A stretch of 64,000 nt of DNA, taken from Clarkia xantiana subsp. parviflora. Taxonomy: Eukaryota > Streptophyta > Magnoliopsida > Myrtales > Onagraceae. The notes under the pieces are model-generated. The model was not told where the DNA came from. It made no database searches and saw nothing but the letters and a program-made list of their open reading frames with translations. Of the stretch, positions 18,247 through 31,373 are shown piece by piece. The position numbers and the translations under genes were made by a program. How positions within the stretch are numbered: position 1 is the stretch's first letter; the number at the start of each line of letters is the position of its first letter. The stretch lies in NCBI GenBank assembly GCA_036873135.1, contig JAPTYO010000004.1, forward strand, positions 34,257,105 to 34,321,104, given 5' to 3'.

Positions 18247-21200
18247 TTACACCCCAGAATAATTTCTTGGGGAAGCAATTCCTTCTGAACCTCCATTGCA
18301 GTACTCAACTCCATTATTATCAATATCATCCTTTTCTGCACTCTTAATATTGATATCATCATTTCTTAGGTCTTCACTCTCTGATGGTCCATTCTCAGAA
18401 ATTAGTATAATCTGCTGATCCCCATTTTCATCCACAACTTCTACATCTTGAAGAAAACAACCACCTTTAGGGTTTTGCTCCATAATGCCACCATCCAGAG
18501 TAGAAGTCAAACTCACTGCTCCATTAGCGTCCTCAATATCCATCGCCTCACCCGATTTATGAATCCGCAATTCTTCACAACTTGAGGAGGTCCCGGAATC
18601 TGAACCGAGTTCAGCTTCTTCTTCTTCTTCTTCTTTAGCGGAAGGTGTCGATTTATTTCTTTCCTTCTGATTGTCAGAGGTTTCAGGAGTTGTTAAACAT
18701 GAACGCCGTGGCGTAACCCTGTAATGGTAGATTAAAGAAAAGTTTAGCACCCTGCAATGAAAATGTATAATAAACTTTGACAAAAACAGCATAACGCTCC
18801 ATTAATGGATCTTGAAGATGGTTCACTTTTGGCAAGTTTACGGAGGTTCATCTTATTATCTAGGATTAATAACCTATGAGAGGTTTGAAATTTGACCCAT
18901 GTTAACCATAGAGGTCTGAATTATCCAAATTTTAATATGGAATGTCTGAAATTTCAACTTTGTTGATATAAAAGGTCTCCGTTAAAACCGACGGAAGTTG
19001 GTCATGTGCTTGGCATGTGACCGGAAATAAAATTAAATCTAAAAAATATCCTTCTATCAAAGTGTGCCCCTCACATGCTTGAAATGAAAAGACGAAAATG
19101 CCCCCCTCACATGCTTGAAATGAAAAGACGAAAATGCCTCAATCGTGGTCGGCCACCACTCGCGGCTGCCGACCACCACCCAAGGCCGACGACGACCACC
19201 AATCGGGCCGGCAATCGGAGCCATGGGGCCCCGATCTCGAGCCCCCTGGCCCCGATTGGGGTGGCGGCCACCACCAATTGGGGTGGTGGCCGACCCCAAT
19301 CGGTGGTTGCCGGCCACGATTTGGTTGTGGCCGGCCCGATTGGTGGTCGTCGTCGGCCTTGGGTGGTGATCGGCGGCCTTGGGTGGTGGCCGGTAGACTA
19401 GTGTGGTGACGGAGAAAATAATAGGGACTCAATTGTAAAAATCAAAACTTAAGAATATAAATTTGAGGACTAAATTGAACAAAATAAAAAATAGGGACTC
19501 AATTCTTAATTAGACTTCAGGGGTAATTTTGTCATTTACATTTCCTCAAATAAGGTATTAAATCAAACAAAGTATTAAAATGGGCAAAAGTGTCATTTCA
19601 GACCATTCTGTTAAATTTAACCCTAAAAATGGACGAAAAACCAAATATCAACAAAGTTGAAAATTCAAACCTTCCATATTAACTTTTGAAAATTCAGACA
19701 TCTCCGGTTAACATTGGTCAAATTTCAGACTTTCATAAGTTATTAACCCTATTATCTAATCATACAGCTAAAACAACCAAAAAAGATGAACCATTTGCTG
19801 ACACAAAATGTCCCTAGACATATCCAAAGATATAACCAACAAGGATTTACCAGTTTTATGTCATAGTTCCGTTGATAAGTGATAGAGAGAGGGAGGGGAC
19901 TCACCTACTATACAATAACATATATGCCCCCTGAGAAAGCACTTCATCAAGTCCGACATTTGAAATCTGCCAAAGTTGGAACAACGAACAATGGGTTAAA
20001 ACTAAGAGGAACTGCAACTTCTAATTCTCGCATGAATTTCTATGAAGCAAATAGATCAGTATAAGATCACATCAACAATATATGGCCCTTAAGAGTACAC
20101 CTGATGGACTCAATTGTGGATCATATGGTTGAATTCATGCATAAGAAATGAGCATACATAATAGGAATAGCACTTTTCAGGTTTAGTCAGCAGGTAGAGA
20201 CAAAATCTTAGAATCAAGTCAGTTAAAACAGCGCCACCAAAGCGCATGATCAGGCGAAAGAATCTATTACCTTACAGTCATCATTTCTGTACCAATTCCC
20301 AGAAAAGTCCTTTGTATAGCAGATGTAGTGCCCAAAAAATGAAGCGTTCAGCATATCCACATGGACAACAACGGCATAAAGCTTGTAGACATCAGTACCA
20401 TCTCCTTCTTCGCTCATATAAGGGCTGAGATCTAAAGTCTCGGGGAAATTTACTTTCTTGTTGAGTTTCCCAAACCTACCACTCTGCGTGTATTTAGAGA
20501 CGAATCAGGATCATCAAACATAAAAACCAATACTAATCCTAAACTGGGAAATCAGAATATTATAATCTTCTTAAGAACAATCACCGTATACATGTGTAAT
20601 TGAAAGTATTCTAGCATACAACTTGCAGGCCAAGGCAACCTTCTTTCCAAGTAAATTTAACGTGCCAAATTACAGTAAAAAATAAGGACTCTCACTAAGT
20701 TTCTCCTAAAAGTAAATGAAATATTAAAACCTTCCTAAAGAGAAGCACTCGGTGATATTTTTCTTCCCACAAAAAAGAAGTGAAAATATTAACAGTTTCC
20801 TCCAAGAGATGCACTTGGTGACTTTTTATTCTTCTTAGTATTAACAGTAATAAACATCATTATCCATAAGACTGATATTCTTCCCAAGTCAGAACAACCT
20901 CTATAAAAAGGAAGTTGGTTCGCGTTTATGTGCCCACAAACCTGAAATCTTTTTAACGCAATTGTAAGAATGTTGGGAGCCTTCCAGACTGTGAGACGTT
21001 TCCATGCTTTAACATAATCGTTGCAACTGCAAAGAAGAAGGACTCCTTAAAAGGGAAGAGACGAATCATTACAACGGGAAACATTTACAGCACTCTGGGG
21101 CATTTGGGATCACTTTTTTTTTTTTTTTTAAATAATCACATTATACAAGGGGATGGAAAAGAAATTCTCACCCATCACATCTGTACATATTCTCCCCATG

Positions 21201-24166
21201 AAGCCACTCTCTGTCCGTGAACTGTTGGAGGCATTCTTCCAATGATGTAGCATTGCCATGAATTTCAACAGTTAAATCCATCATATTTTCACACTGACTT
21301 GATACTTTACTGCAGTTTGTGCATATAACCTGCAGTTTGTGATCCAACAGAAACACAATTAGTGTGATGAAACCAAAGGCAAGTCCAGGAAAATCACCAT
21401 CATAATACAATTTCTGTCCAGATGAACCCCCAAAAGGCATAAGCGGCGCATAATGTGGTCAAAACTGAAAAGGCAAACGCTAAAACTTGCAGATGGCAAA
21501 ACTCATTCCCATTGAAAATGCAAATCTAGAGAATCAGACAACTTAAGAGGAATAGTTCCAAACTGAAAATTCATGAGATAACCTTCTTCTAAGTCTGTTC
21601 CCCAATTCCCTATTGCTGTTATATGCACAGATCTTAAAATGAAGTGACACAATTGGGTTTGAGGGTGATGGCTAAGTGTCCACCCTGTGCGTGTTTTGTG
21701 CATGGATGTGCGAGTGGCAGAGATGTGGGTAGCAGATTTATGAGTCTGCTGTATGAATGCAAGGACGTGAGGGTGACAGAGATGCTATGTTCACTTCCTA
21801 TAACTAGGTGGTATGGACTCCACAATTGGGTTAGAAAGATAAAACCGAAAAGATCATCGAAATAAGATTCTCAGCCGAGCGAGAAGTCCAATCTCCAAAA
21901 AATTGAAAGACACTAGGATAAGCAAAGGTAAGAAAAAAATCCCTTCCTCATTCAATCTTAACTAATTAAACAGTACTTTGGCCAAAAAAAATAAATATAA
22001 ACAGTACCTGAGACTGTAGTTGACCACCAAATATATGTTGGATAAGTGTTGTTTCTTGAGAGCTAGGATGTACAGCCTTTTCACCACCAAATTCACCAAG
22101 GCATACTGATTGCATTGTGTCAATTGCAAATCTGCACAGAATTAAGTATATCCCAGTAAAACATTTCTGTCAAGCTAGCAAGCTGGGGCATACTATTCAC
22201 AAGCTATTACAAGAATAACAAGTAAGGTCAAATAAGATCAAAAGTTACAAAATAAGATACCTCATGAACTCATGAGCATCCTCCTGCTTCCCATAGCCAA
22301 GATTACCCCCAATGTTAGGAAGACGAGATAGAATATTGATTGGTGTAAAAGGTTGAAGACTATTGCTTGCTCTTTCAAGATGGCATTGCAACTCGCACAA
22401 GAAACACCAGTCATTCCGTCGACCTGAAGAATGCAGCAGTGGACAACATAAGCCAAAAACAAACTAAATAAAATAGGCATCCCTTTAATTATATCACAAA
22501 AATGTACAAGTAGAGACTATCAGGATTACATACATTCTTTCTGATGACCTCTACTCAATAGATAGGCTACAAGTGGCTTGGTAGCTGCGAGACATTGAAG
22601 AACCACATTGGCATAGCAACTGCACAAATTGGAAAATGGTAAAGAAAAATCCTCATTAGCTCCTAAGTTTCTTATGCCATCATGTGACAAAGCAAATATC
22701 ACTAGAAACATGCTGCATTAACATAAAGTGCAAGAGATGTAAAACTACTGACTGAACCAACCTGTTTCCACAATTTATAAGCCCACAAGGAGGAAATCCT
22801 GGCCTTCCCCAGTTGTAAAGATCAACAAATTCATCATAGGGAAATAGTACCTGATATTAGAAGATCGAAATGACCAACAAATAAATGAAGATAGGCCAAA
22901 CCATTTCTTTGAGATGTTTAATTGAATGGAAAAAACTTCTAAACAACTAACCTTTTTTATTTTCTTGAGAGGTTGTGTTGTCCCATTCTCAATAACCAGA
23001 GCAATATCTCCAAAAAGTTTCTTCGAAGATGGTTGATTAACTCTACACTTGGATCTATGAGTATTCCAGTGTGTTGCTTGGCATTTTGTTGAGCTAAAAA
23101 ATAGTCAAGGACATATGTTGTGATTTAAGTTATGAGCTAGGATTAACAGTTTTAGGAAGTGCGGATAAATGCAGTTTGGTAAAAAGAAGAGATCCTAAGT
23201 TCAGCACAAGATAGGACGTGCACCAATTTGATCGTAGAACACTATGTTTAAAAATAGTCACTTTTTGTACTTACAAATATATGTGCATATAAGAAAAATT
23301 ATTATAAATGGCTGAAGACAAACTTATTCAGGATTAGGCAACTAAGCAAGTGACTATTATTACTCCTGAAGCTCTTATCACAGTCTGCTTCTGGATCCAA
23401 CAAGATCACAATCTCAAAAGCTTATGCAGCTGCTTTTGTTCAAAGTAAACTTTTTTGAACAATTTGAAACTCACGGTGACAATTTATGACAGTGGACTGT
23501 TAAGTTAGATGCAGGGAGTGCGTAGAGTAGGAGAATACATGATTACATCACTAACGTCATGACTGAATGTACTGTGATTGAACCCACCCACGAACAGGTT
23601 AAGCAAAAGAGCAGAAAGTAACAGTCCATGCATTACTACTGGTACTTCACTTAATAAGAGCAGGTGATATAGTTGTTGCATAAAGAACACAAATTGAGCA
23701 GTGCTAGACAAAGTATATAAGTTCTATCATTGGCTTGACTGTTAGACCATCAACTTTCTTGCTTAAAATTACGAAACTTGAGTATCAATCAATCAAGTAT
23801 TGTTACTCTCTCGATCGATGCCAGTATGAATAGAAAACAAGAAAAATAAAAGAAGAAGGCTAACCAGTATCTGACGACTTTGCAGCGAGAGCACTTCTTG
23901 CTACCATTGTCGCTACAAACAACACAACGCATGTCCTCCTCCTCAATGTGAGCCTCGGTCATTGCTTTTCCAAAAGCACCTGATTCTGATCGTCGTCCTC
24001 CTCCTCCTATGGAAGCGGTGGTGGCGTCAAAGCTGGAGTCGACCTCAAAGTACTTAGAAGCAGTACTCTTGACAAGATGGAGAAGACCGAGGGCAATCAA
24101 GGATGCAGTGACAACGAATTGAAAGAACCATCTCAGATCCAGCGTGATTCCCAGCACGACAAGCAT
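18247..24166 (-). CDS. UBP18: MYND-type ubiquitin-specific protease, UBP18-like
   Basis: A deubiquitinating cysteine protease. Exons (minus): 24166-23865, 23093-22952, 22850-22762, 22619-22534, 22423-22261, 22131-22008, 21329-21172, 21026-20942, 20483-20271, 19966-19905, 18718-18247. They total 1896 nt, 631 residues, all phases consistent and no stop. Residues 1-35 hold a hydrophobic segment ([16 protein letters not shown]), a likely membrane anchor. A MYND zinc finger spans Cys81-Cys117 (ligands C81, C84, C92, C95, C101, C105, H113, C117). The Cys box GLINCGNSCYAN puts the catalytic cysteine at 179; QEDAHEFMR follows. The His box [12 protein letters not shown] gives His435, with Asp451 in NWYRNDD. 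The 157-residue C-terminal exon is acidic with an E-run and no known domain. This order fits the UBP16-19 group and UBP18/19 best. Intron 10 holds a transposon. Gene symbol is by family resemblance. Confidence 0.92.
18863..19749. mobile_element. Mutator-like non-autonomous element in the last UBP18 intron
   Basis: The ends GGATTAATAACCTATGA and (reverse complement of right) GGGTTAATAACTTATGA are TIRs that continue for about 100 bases. The 9-bp duplication TATTATCTA is exact (18854-18862 and 19750-19758). The interior has G+C-rich repetitive sequence (19140-19400) open in several frames on both strands, and a 'gttaaaaccgacgg' block shared with the element at 45051-46524, so the two are one family. 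No transposase. Confidence 0.8.
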
Positions 24167-24481
24167 GCTACGCTATGAAACTCCCAGACCAGGCCTAGGT
24201 TGGTGTTTCATCGATATATGTAGTGATCGCAAAGCAATCAATGAGAGGTGTCAGCAGCTGCTTCTTGTTGCTGGATATGTCTGTCGTCGTTGAAGTTGGA
24301 GAATCAATCAAATGAAGAATAATCGAAGTGAGTAGTTTCAATTAGGGTTTAATAGGAAACTAAAATTGGGGGGCAAAAGTTTGGGGATTTAGCAGCTTTT
24401 GATTCTTTACCACCACCAGGAAAGAAATAAGAAGGTTCTACTTTGTTCCGTAAACAGAACTAGACGGTTCCTACTTCTAAC
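24167..24481 (-). promoter_or_regulatory. upstream region of the UBP18-like gene
   Basis: Only 315 bases separate the ATG from the hAT-like element end, so the promoter is either compact or includes transposon sequence. No clear TATA box was seen. Confidence 0.3.
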
Positions 24482-25402
24482 CAGTCTTATCAGAACCGGA
24501 CCGTACCGGCGGTCGGACCGGGTCTGACCGGGAATCGGACACCAAGGCAGTCCGGTTGATTAAAAGACCGATATGCAAGAGAATACAGTCTAACTATCCG
24601 GTTTTTGCCGAGCCGGCCAGCTTTTAGAAAACCGACCGAATCTACGGTTCCCATTTGCCGCAAAGAAAAATATTAAAACCTATAATCTAATCCACCGTGG
24701 CCAGCCCACCACCTCCACTCCAACACCCCTCCTCCACAGCTAGCCTGAGCTTCAACTCCAGCCTCCTCCACGGCTCTGTCTCCGCAAAAAATACTCACTT
24801 AACCCAGACTGCTTGAATAGAACTCCAAAAAAAGCAACCCAACCACTCATGTATTGTCGATTCACAAGCAACTCAGGCTACTTATGAATAAGTGTTTACT
24901 GCCTAAAGATTTGAGCGAAAACGAGATTTGTACTGAATTGAAAATCGACCAAGAACACGATATATGTAGAGAATTGAGCGAGACCGAGATCTGAGGATTG
25001 AGCAGATAGATATAATCGATAAAGAACACGAGATCTGCAGAGAATTGAGTGAAACCGCGAAGAATAATGAAAACGGGGGTTAACTTGCTGCTCCCTCTCC
25101 ATTGTTTCTCTCTCTCCCTCTAGTCGTGGATGGAAGAGGAAGAAAGGATATGAAGTATATGTAACGAAAGAGAAAAATGGGGAAATGGGAGGGAAAGAAG
25201 AAACTCCAACCATTTTGTTTCAACGGAGAGCAAAAATAAATGAAAGAAATAAAACAGGGATCAGAAAATCTATGGATGATAAGAAGTAAGAATATATTTG
25301 CAACACTTATGTTTCCTCACTAGAACGGTCGGGTTCGAACAGGATGAACCGGGAATTGGACACCTAACCGGTTCAATGCCCGGTCCAGTTCTGATAACAT
25401 TG
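24482..25402. mobile_element. hAT-like non-autonomous element
   Basis: The 22-bp TIR is CAGTCTTATCAGAAC(C)GGACCG on the left; the reverse complement of the right end is CAATGTTATCAGAAC(T)GGACCG. An exact 8-bp target duplication CTTCTAAC lies at 24474-24481 and 25403-25410; an 8-bp duplication with CA-starting TIRs is typical of hAT. Subterminal CCGG-rich repeats flank a non-coding middle. It has no transposase. Confidence 0.8.
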
Positions 25403-25410
25403 CTTCTAAC

Positions 25411-25620
25411 TCTAGAACAAGGTACTAAAAAGATTTATAAAACATTATTACAAATTTGTTATCTATTAATATTATTTAATATCTATGGATTATAATAATT
25501 AAAATGTAAGAAAGAAAGTTTAATAAAAATTATTAACCAACTTAATACTATAAAATAAGAAGAATCACAATAATATGTAGTTATCTCATCAAATTTGCAA
25601 CTTTTTTAATCCCATAAATT
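25411..25620. other. AT-rich spacer
   Basis: Nothing recognisable between the hAT-like element and a copia LTR. Confidence 0.4.
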
Positions 25621-25974
25621 TGATATCTCACTACTCTATTTGACAAATTCGCTCTAGAATGCAGAAATCACACAGAGAAATCGACATGGGATTGGAAAGC
25701 CTAACAGAGAAGAAAGGAGAGCAAAAGTCGTGGGATATTTAGATTGAGTTCCTTCACTCGGTCAATCCTCCCCCGCAATCCTAATAACTAAATATAAAGT
25801 GCTCACGTTACACTCAGAAGAAAATAGAAGGAACCCAAACGGTCAGAAGAAAAACAAACAATACAATTAAGTCCGGACTAAGCCCAACAATAACAAAATA
25901 GGCTCAGGCTAGAACAAACACAATAACCCAACAGATCAAAACAAGGACAAGCTTGCCAAGAGCCAATAATCTCA
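25621..25974 (-). repeat. 3' LTR of a decayed copia element
   Basis: On the minus strand it starts TGAGATTATTGG and ends GAGATATCA (354 bp), directly preceded by the copia polypurine tract TTGAGGGGGAGTG (about 25975-25987). The partner 5' LTR is not in the window. Confidence 0.65.
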
Positions 25975-26470
25975 CACTCCCCCTCAAGCTTGACCTTCCA
26001 ACAGATCTTCATCATCAAGCACCTCCCCCTGCCATGAAAGAGATTCTTCATGCCAAGTTTCCCTGTCAAATAACCAAGTTGTTCCCTACACAAAGACTTA
26101 GTAAACAAATTAGCAACTTGATCACTTGTCTTAACATGGCTAAAACTATAGTACCATCAAGCAGTTTTTCCCTAACAATATGGCAATCAATTTTAATGTG
26201 CTTCGTCCTCTCATGAAAAACTTGGTTAGTTGCAATTTGTATTGCTGCATTATCATCACAATGCAAAACAATCGCATCATTTTGAAAAGAAAAAAAAAAC
26301 CAGTTCACCCAAAAGACTACGAAGCCAGACAATTTCCTTAAGCAACTCCCTAATACTCAGCCTCTGAAGAGGATGTTGAAACATATGTCTGTTTCGTCAC
26401 CTTCTAAAAGATAAGAGAATTGCCTAAGAAAACACAATAGTCAGAAATAGATCTCTTTGTCTCAGCAGAG
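25975..26470 (-). pseudogene. Ty1/copia pol fragment (RNase H end), broken
   Basis: The minus strand encodes the end of a copia polyprotein: an SSSEAEY-like block, [42 protein letters not shown], then [10 protein letters not shown] and KLGMKNLFH in a second frame. At least one in-frame stop (after SEAEY) and one frameshift (about 26100) break it. The N-terminal gag, integrase and most of RT are missing. Confidence 0.85.
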
Positions 26471-26479
26471 CAACCCCCT

Positions 26480-27060
26480 GATGGAACAAGCTAGTCCGGT
26501 CTTGGCGGTCTTGCGTCGAGTCACGTTCCTCCAATCTTCATGTTGCGATCAATCCAACTCTGTGCCTGGCAGACCTGCACAAAGGGCAGCGCCAGAGAGG
26601 GGGAGGGGTGTCTCTGGCGAACCCTCTCCGATGCCTAAGTCAGACAGTAATTCTAGAGAGATAAAATGTAGAGAGAAGTCAGAGCTCTGGTGTCTCCATC
26701 CGAGATTAAGTTGGAAATGAAGGACCTAGGCCCCTATTTATAGAGTTTTGGATCCAGCCACCGGAGGGGCCCAAATTTTTTAGGTGGGGCCCGCACAGAG
26801 ATTAAGAGAGGTCGGGTATATGCGCGAGCCCCGGACAGTGGCATCCGGGGGTAGGGGGCCGATACGGGATGCGTCGGCCCCGTAAAACACCGGACTAGTC
26901 CGGTTGCCCTGCTACCGGACTTGTCCGGTTGCTCCGGATGAGGCCGGCGCAACCGAACAAGTCCGATTGTTTTGTGGCAACCGGAACATGGCGCGTACCC
27001 TTTAGAAATAAACGGACTTACCTTGAGGTCGGCGGAGCGACCGTGTTTGAGCCTTAGTGA
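26480..27060. repeat. GC-richer LTR-like segment
   Basis: No coding potential. A minus-strand TATA box TATAAATAG lies at 26734-26742, and ccggactagtccgg / ccggacttgtccgg palindromes cluster at 26888-26970. Composition and promoter placement suggest LTR or leader sequence of another element; ends were not defined. Confidence 0.35.
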
Positions 27061-28500
27061 GGTCTAACCGGGTGTATATCCATCATATGCCCCCAAGTCA
27101 AGAATTGGTTTACCACTACTTGACTCTATTTTTTAGAAGGATTAGACGCCCATTTGTATCTCAGCTACTATTTTACCTTTACTTTTTTATGTTGAGTGGT
27201 CCTTCCTTCCGTTCTAGGGGGTTTGACCTATACCATTGTTGAACTCATAGAGAAATTTGTTCAAGCGGGTGATTAGTCATAAACGTGTTACTATATGACG
27301 ACGTGTATGCAACCGATGACATGGATCACATGTGTTCGTAATATATCATAACTAATAATGCAAGTACGTATGGACATGCTATCATGGGTACGAGTATGTG
27401 TAAACAATATAGCATATATGAATGAATAGCAATGTGATATGCTGTGCACCTGTGAGGGTGTTGCGAGGTAGTGACATGTGACTGTGTCAGTGTCAGTGTC
27501 GATGGATGTAGTCATGCATAGTGATGAAAAAATTTATAACTGACATGATACTAGTAAGTATGCATGTATGAGTGCACATGTAATCAATAGTGAGCTAAGT
27601 GTTCTACTGCACTTATTGAAATGCATATGAATGCAACCATGGTAGTGAATTTAGAGTTTCCTATCTATCATTGAAAACTATCAATGATGTATATCAATGT
27701 GCACCTTCAATGATATGTATATGCTCTAATTTATGAATCGTCAACCATGAGAAGTAATGTTGCTATAGGCACAGTCATGTCAAGTGATAGATAACTCATG
27801 AATGTTATGACACTATAGTTGTGATGCACCTAGATGCACACATGGTAATGGGTGATAAAATTACTAAGTATTTGACAACACTAGTGGTGATGCATATGGA
27901 TGCATGTATATATATCATGAAAATATGCCTAAGCATGTAACAATTACTTGCAATATATTGTTAAGTCAAGAACAATTGAATCGTTGTATATAATCGGAAA
28001 GGGGTTACCTCTGTTCCGATTTTGAAAAAAAATTCGATTTTTCGAAGATTTCACATGTTGGCCGCGTAGGAATGCCATTGCTTCCATTCGGATTTATAGT
28101 TGGCTGCGTAGGAATGTCATTGCTCCCATTCGGCTTGATAATCATGTTGATCAATATGGTGGTAACCTGTAATCACTTGAAAACAGTTATATAATTTTTT
28201 TCCCCGGAAGTGGACTTGTTGATACCTTAGACGTGAGGTGTTGGGTCTCGCGTCGATGGCGTCGTATGCTATGCTCGTATTGCCATCATATTTGCATAGA
28301 ACTGACGTAGGGTGTTACCCTTAACGCCTTGTTACGTATCACTGTGTCAGACATGGGGGTTCTTCCTACATATCTGTCATGTATCATATTGAAAGGTGTA
28401 AGATTGCCCCCCTAGGGTAGGCGGAGTGATCATCACATGGTGAATGGAGTGTCAGACCCTATACCAGGCGTTGTTTCCACCTAGTAGCTGTAGTATCCAC
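27061..28500. other. non-coding repeat-derived DNA
   Basis: No gene seen. The sequence alternates 'atgcatatg'-like words and phrases such as 'ttgccccccta', resembling untranslated parts of a large retrotransposon. Confidence 0.35.
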
Positions 28501-28553
28501 TACTGGTGTTTGATCTCTTCGCATACACTAGACTTCTACCCTTGTGTTGTTAT

Positions 28554-29290
28554 ACTGCCCTCGAGGTGACGTTGTCACCCTTATGGTTGCATTTGTAGTA
28601 TTTCGTATACTTGGTGGTAGATTCCTTTCAGATGTATCATTGCCCCCCTAGGGTAGGCGTAGTGATCATTACATGCTTAGGGGGTTACCCATTGCATTGT
28701 AATACTCATTATCATTGGTACCATATGACATTGCTCCTGAAGTGGACGCCAGTGATGTATTGTAGGTGGGGTGCCGACCCCTATATCAAGTGTGTCGCCT
28801 AGTATGCGCATGCCGTTGTGCTCATCAAGTAGTTGTAGGAATCAATGTAAGTATGGGGTGTTGATCTCTGCGCCTGCACTACACTATAGCGCTTATATTG
28901 TTGAACTGCTCCCGAGGTGACGTTGTTACCCTTGTGGTTGCAATTGTAGTATTTCGTATACTTGGTGGTAGATTCCTTTCAGATGTATCATTGCCCCCCT
29001 AGGGTAGGCGTAGTGATCATTACATGCTTAGGGGGTTACCCATTGCATTGTAATACTCATTATCATTAGTACCATATGACATTGCTCCTGAAGTGGACGC
29101 CAGTGATGTATTGAGATGGGGTGCCGACCCCTATATCAGGTGTGTCGCCTATTATGCGCATGCCGTTGTGCTCATCAAGTAGTTGTAGGAATCAATGTAA
29201 GTATGGGGTGTTGATCTCTGCGCCTGCACTACACTATAGCGGTTATATTGTTGAACTGCCCCCAAGGTGAGGTTGTTGTCTTTATAGGTG
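28554..29290. repeat. ~352-bp tandem duplication plus partial third copy
   Basis: Phrases such as gtagtatttcgtatacttgg (28597, 28948) and ctgc-c/t-ccgaggtgacgttgt (28554, 28906, start of a third at 29258) recur about 351-352 bases apart. The two complete units are nearly identical, so the duplication is fairly recent. No function visible. Confidence 0.8.
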
Positions 29291-29831
29291 TAGGTTGTTA
29301 GCCCTTGTATTCATCATGCTGCCCACATAGTTGGCTTGCTAGTCGCTATAGATATGAGGTATTGATCTTTGCGCCTATCACTCCTCATGACACTGTCGTC
29401 ATCATGAGCATAGGGTGTCGACCCTTGTGCTCATTGCACCTTGTAGTGTGCGTTCATCATATTGCCTCCAAAGTAGGCGTTATGATCGTTATGGAACTGG
29501 GGTGTCGACCCTTGAGTCCGTCTCACCTTATCGTGTTGGTTGTCTTGCCTCTGTAGAAGGCGTCGTCTTGATGATAGGTATAGGGTATCTACCCTTGCAT
29601 TCATCCTGCTTTATAGTGCTCATTCATCGCCTTGCCTCATTACATTAGGGGCTGATTTGCAATTCATGCTTATATTCAATCACGCAACATTCTAGACATG
29701 AATCCTAGGCATTTCCAACCATCACAGCATGTCTATCCTAGTGCTCATTCCATAAATTTAACCAGAGCTCCGCCCACAACACGCAGTATCCAGTTAGCTT
29801 GACTCAGTCAAGACAACAGTTCTAATCATGC

Positions 29832-29863
<32 letters not shown>

Positions 29864-30807
29864 TGAATAATAAACAATTGCAATTCAACCCTCTAATTAT
29901 TTCAGTCCCAAAAACATGTATCTCCAAGATCCATCCCCATAATCGAAACAAGGCATAAAGGTTAACAACCCTATGAGCGCTGTGTAGTCCATTTAGAGGT
30001 TCAAAAACATTTGGATTTTAAAACTTGACCTCCCTATTTTAATTGACTTGAATTCAGTTTTGAAAACACGGTTCGATTCAGTCAATTTTGGTTCGTTTTG
30101 GCCCGGTTCGGTTCGGTCCAGAAAATCTGGTTTGGCCCGGTCCGGTAAATCTGATTCGGTTCGGTCCAGCAAATCTGGTTCAGTTCGGTCCGGTTTTAAA
30201 TTTTAAAATCTGGTTATTTCCGAACCGGTCCAATAAAATAGGGTTCGGTTCAACACACAAAACCAGTTCGGATAGATCCACTTAATTATCCCGGTTCGAC
30301 CCGACTCGACTAGGTCGAACCGATTGAGAAAAATCGGTTCGATTTAAATTTGTCCCGGTTTTTCATATTGGACCGGCCTAATAATTAAAATTTAAAAGGT
30401 TGGGCCGAAATGTTTACTTGTGGCTCAAGTAGGGTTTTAAAGTCCAAAAATATTTAACTGAGCCACCAAGTAACATTAATTATATAAAATAATTTCCAAT
30501 ATTATATATATATATATTTCGGCCAAATTACTAACATATATATATTTATTGCCAAGATTCTATCTATAAGATTAAATCAATCAACAATATATATATATAT
30601 ATATAAAATCGGCACAATATATAATATATATATATTTATTTATTTATTGTCAATATCTTAAATATGGTAACAAATATACTGACAATATATTTTTTCAATC
30701 TTTTAGGCAATTAAATCTATCAATAATATCTCTAACCCTATTAAATATTTAGATATATTGATAGTTATATATATTTATATATATTAATGTGAATCTATCA
30801 TCGTTAC
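29291..30807. other. repeat-derived DNA with microsatellite and CCGGTTCGGTT tract
   Basis: No gene. A (TA)n run lies at 29835-29863. At 30069-30370 are many overlapping cggttcggtt / ggtccg motifs like the interior of the TIR element at 34592-35164, probably a decayed relative. AT-rich DNA with more TA runs follows. Confidence 0.4.
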
Positions 30808-31368
30808 TGTTAGCATATGGTGACGTGGCGCCGTAATAGGAGCCCGTTAATTAAGGGAATTACCTAAGTTAATTAGGTAACTGTCAATTTGGGCTAATTA
30901 AGCCAAATCCAATTAGTAATTGACAAGGGAGGTCCAAAATGGGCCTCCCCCCTTGTTGCATGGTTCGGCTGAAACCCTAGTACCACATAGGGTGGAGTTG
31001 CCTTTTGGCAACTCCACCCAATACTATATATAGGGGTGACTCCTAAGGGTTTAAACACACAATTAAGAACAAGGATCTCCATTGAGAAAACTTGTCACCC
31101 TAGTCTAATATTTTGGCACCATCACATCAAGTCCGAGGTTCCATCTCCGTTGAAGAATCGATCAGGGGTCTTGTTGTGGAGCTACATCGCGTGAGACTTC
31201 TTCTGATGAAGAACTTGCACGTGGTTCCGACCGGAGGATCAGAACTCCCTCCACATCGTTCTTGGGCAGGAAAGCTAAAAGGTATGTGTACTAATTCTGT
31301 TGCGTAGATTAGATATCTTGTTAATACACGTTTAACATTCCGTAGTATTACGTCCCCGTAATCCAACA
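30808..31368 (+). mobile_element. solo LTR, 561 bp, TSD GTTAC
   Basis: Starts TGTTAGCATATGGTGACG and ends CGTAATCCAACA, flanked exactly by GTTAC at 30803-30807 and 31369-31373. No internal region is attached, so it is the product of LTR-LTR recombination. It is related to the LTRs at 1711-2301 and 31650-32264. A TATA-like ctatatatagg lies near 31022. Confidence 0.88.
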
Positions 31369-31373
31369 GTTAC

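Noticed and set aside
18719..18792. Upstream extension of the last UBP18 frame as a separate 181-residue protein
   Set aside because: The acceptor at 18719-18721 joins in phase to exon 10; upstream residues are intron sequence.
19057..19432. Several GC-rich open frames as genes
   Set aside because: All lie in the core of a Mutator-like element inside a UBP18 intron and overlap on both strands.
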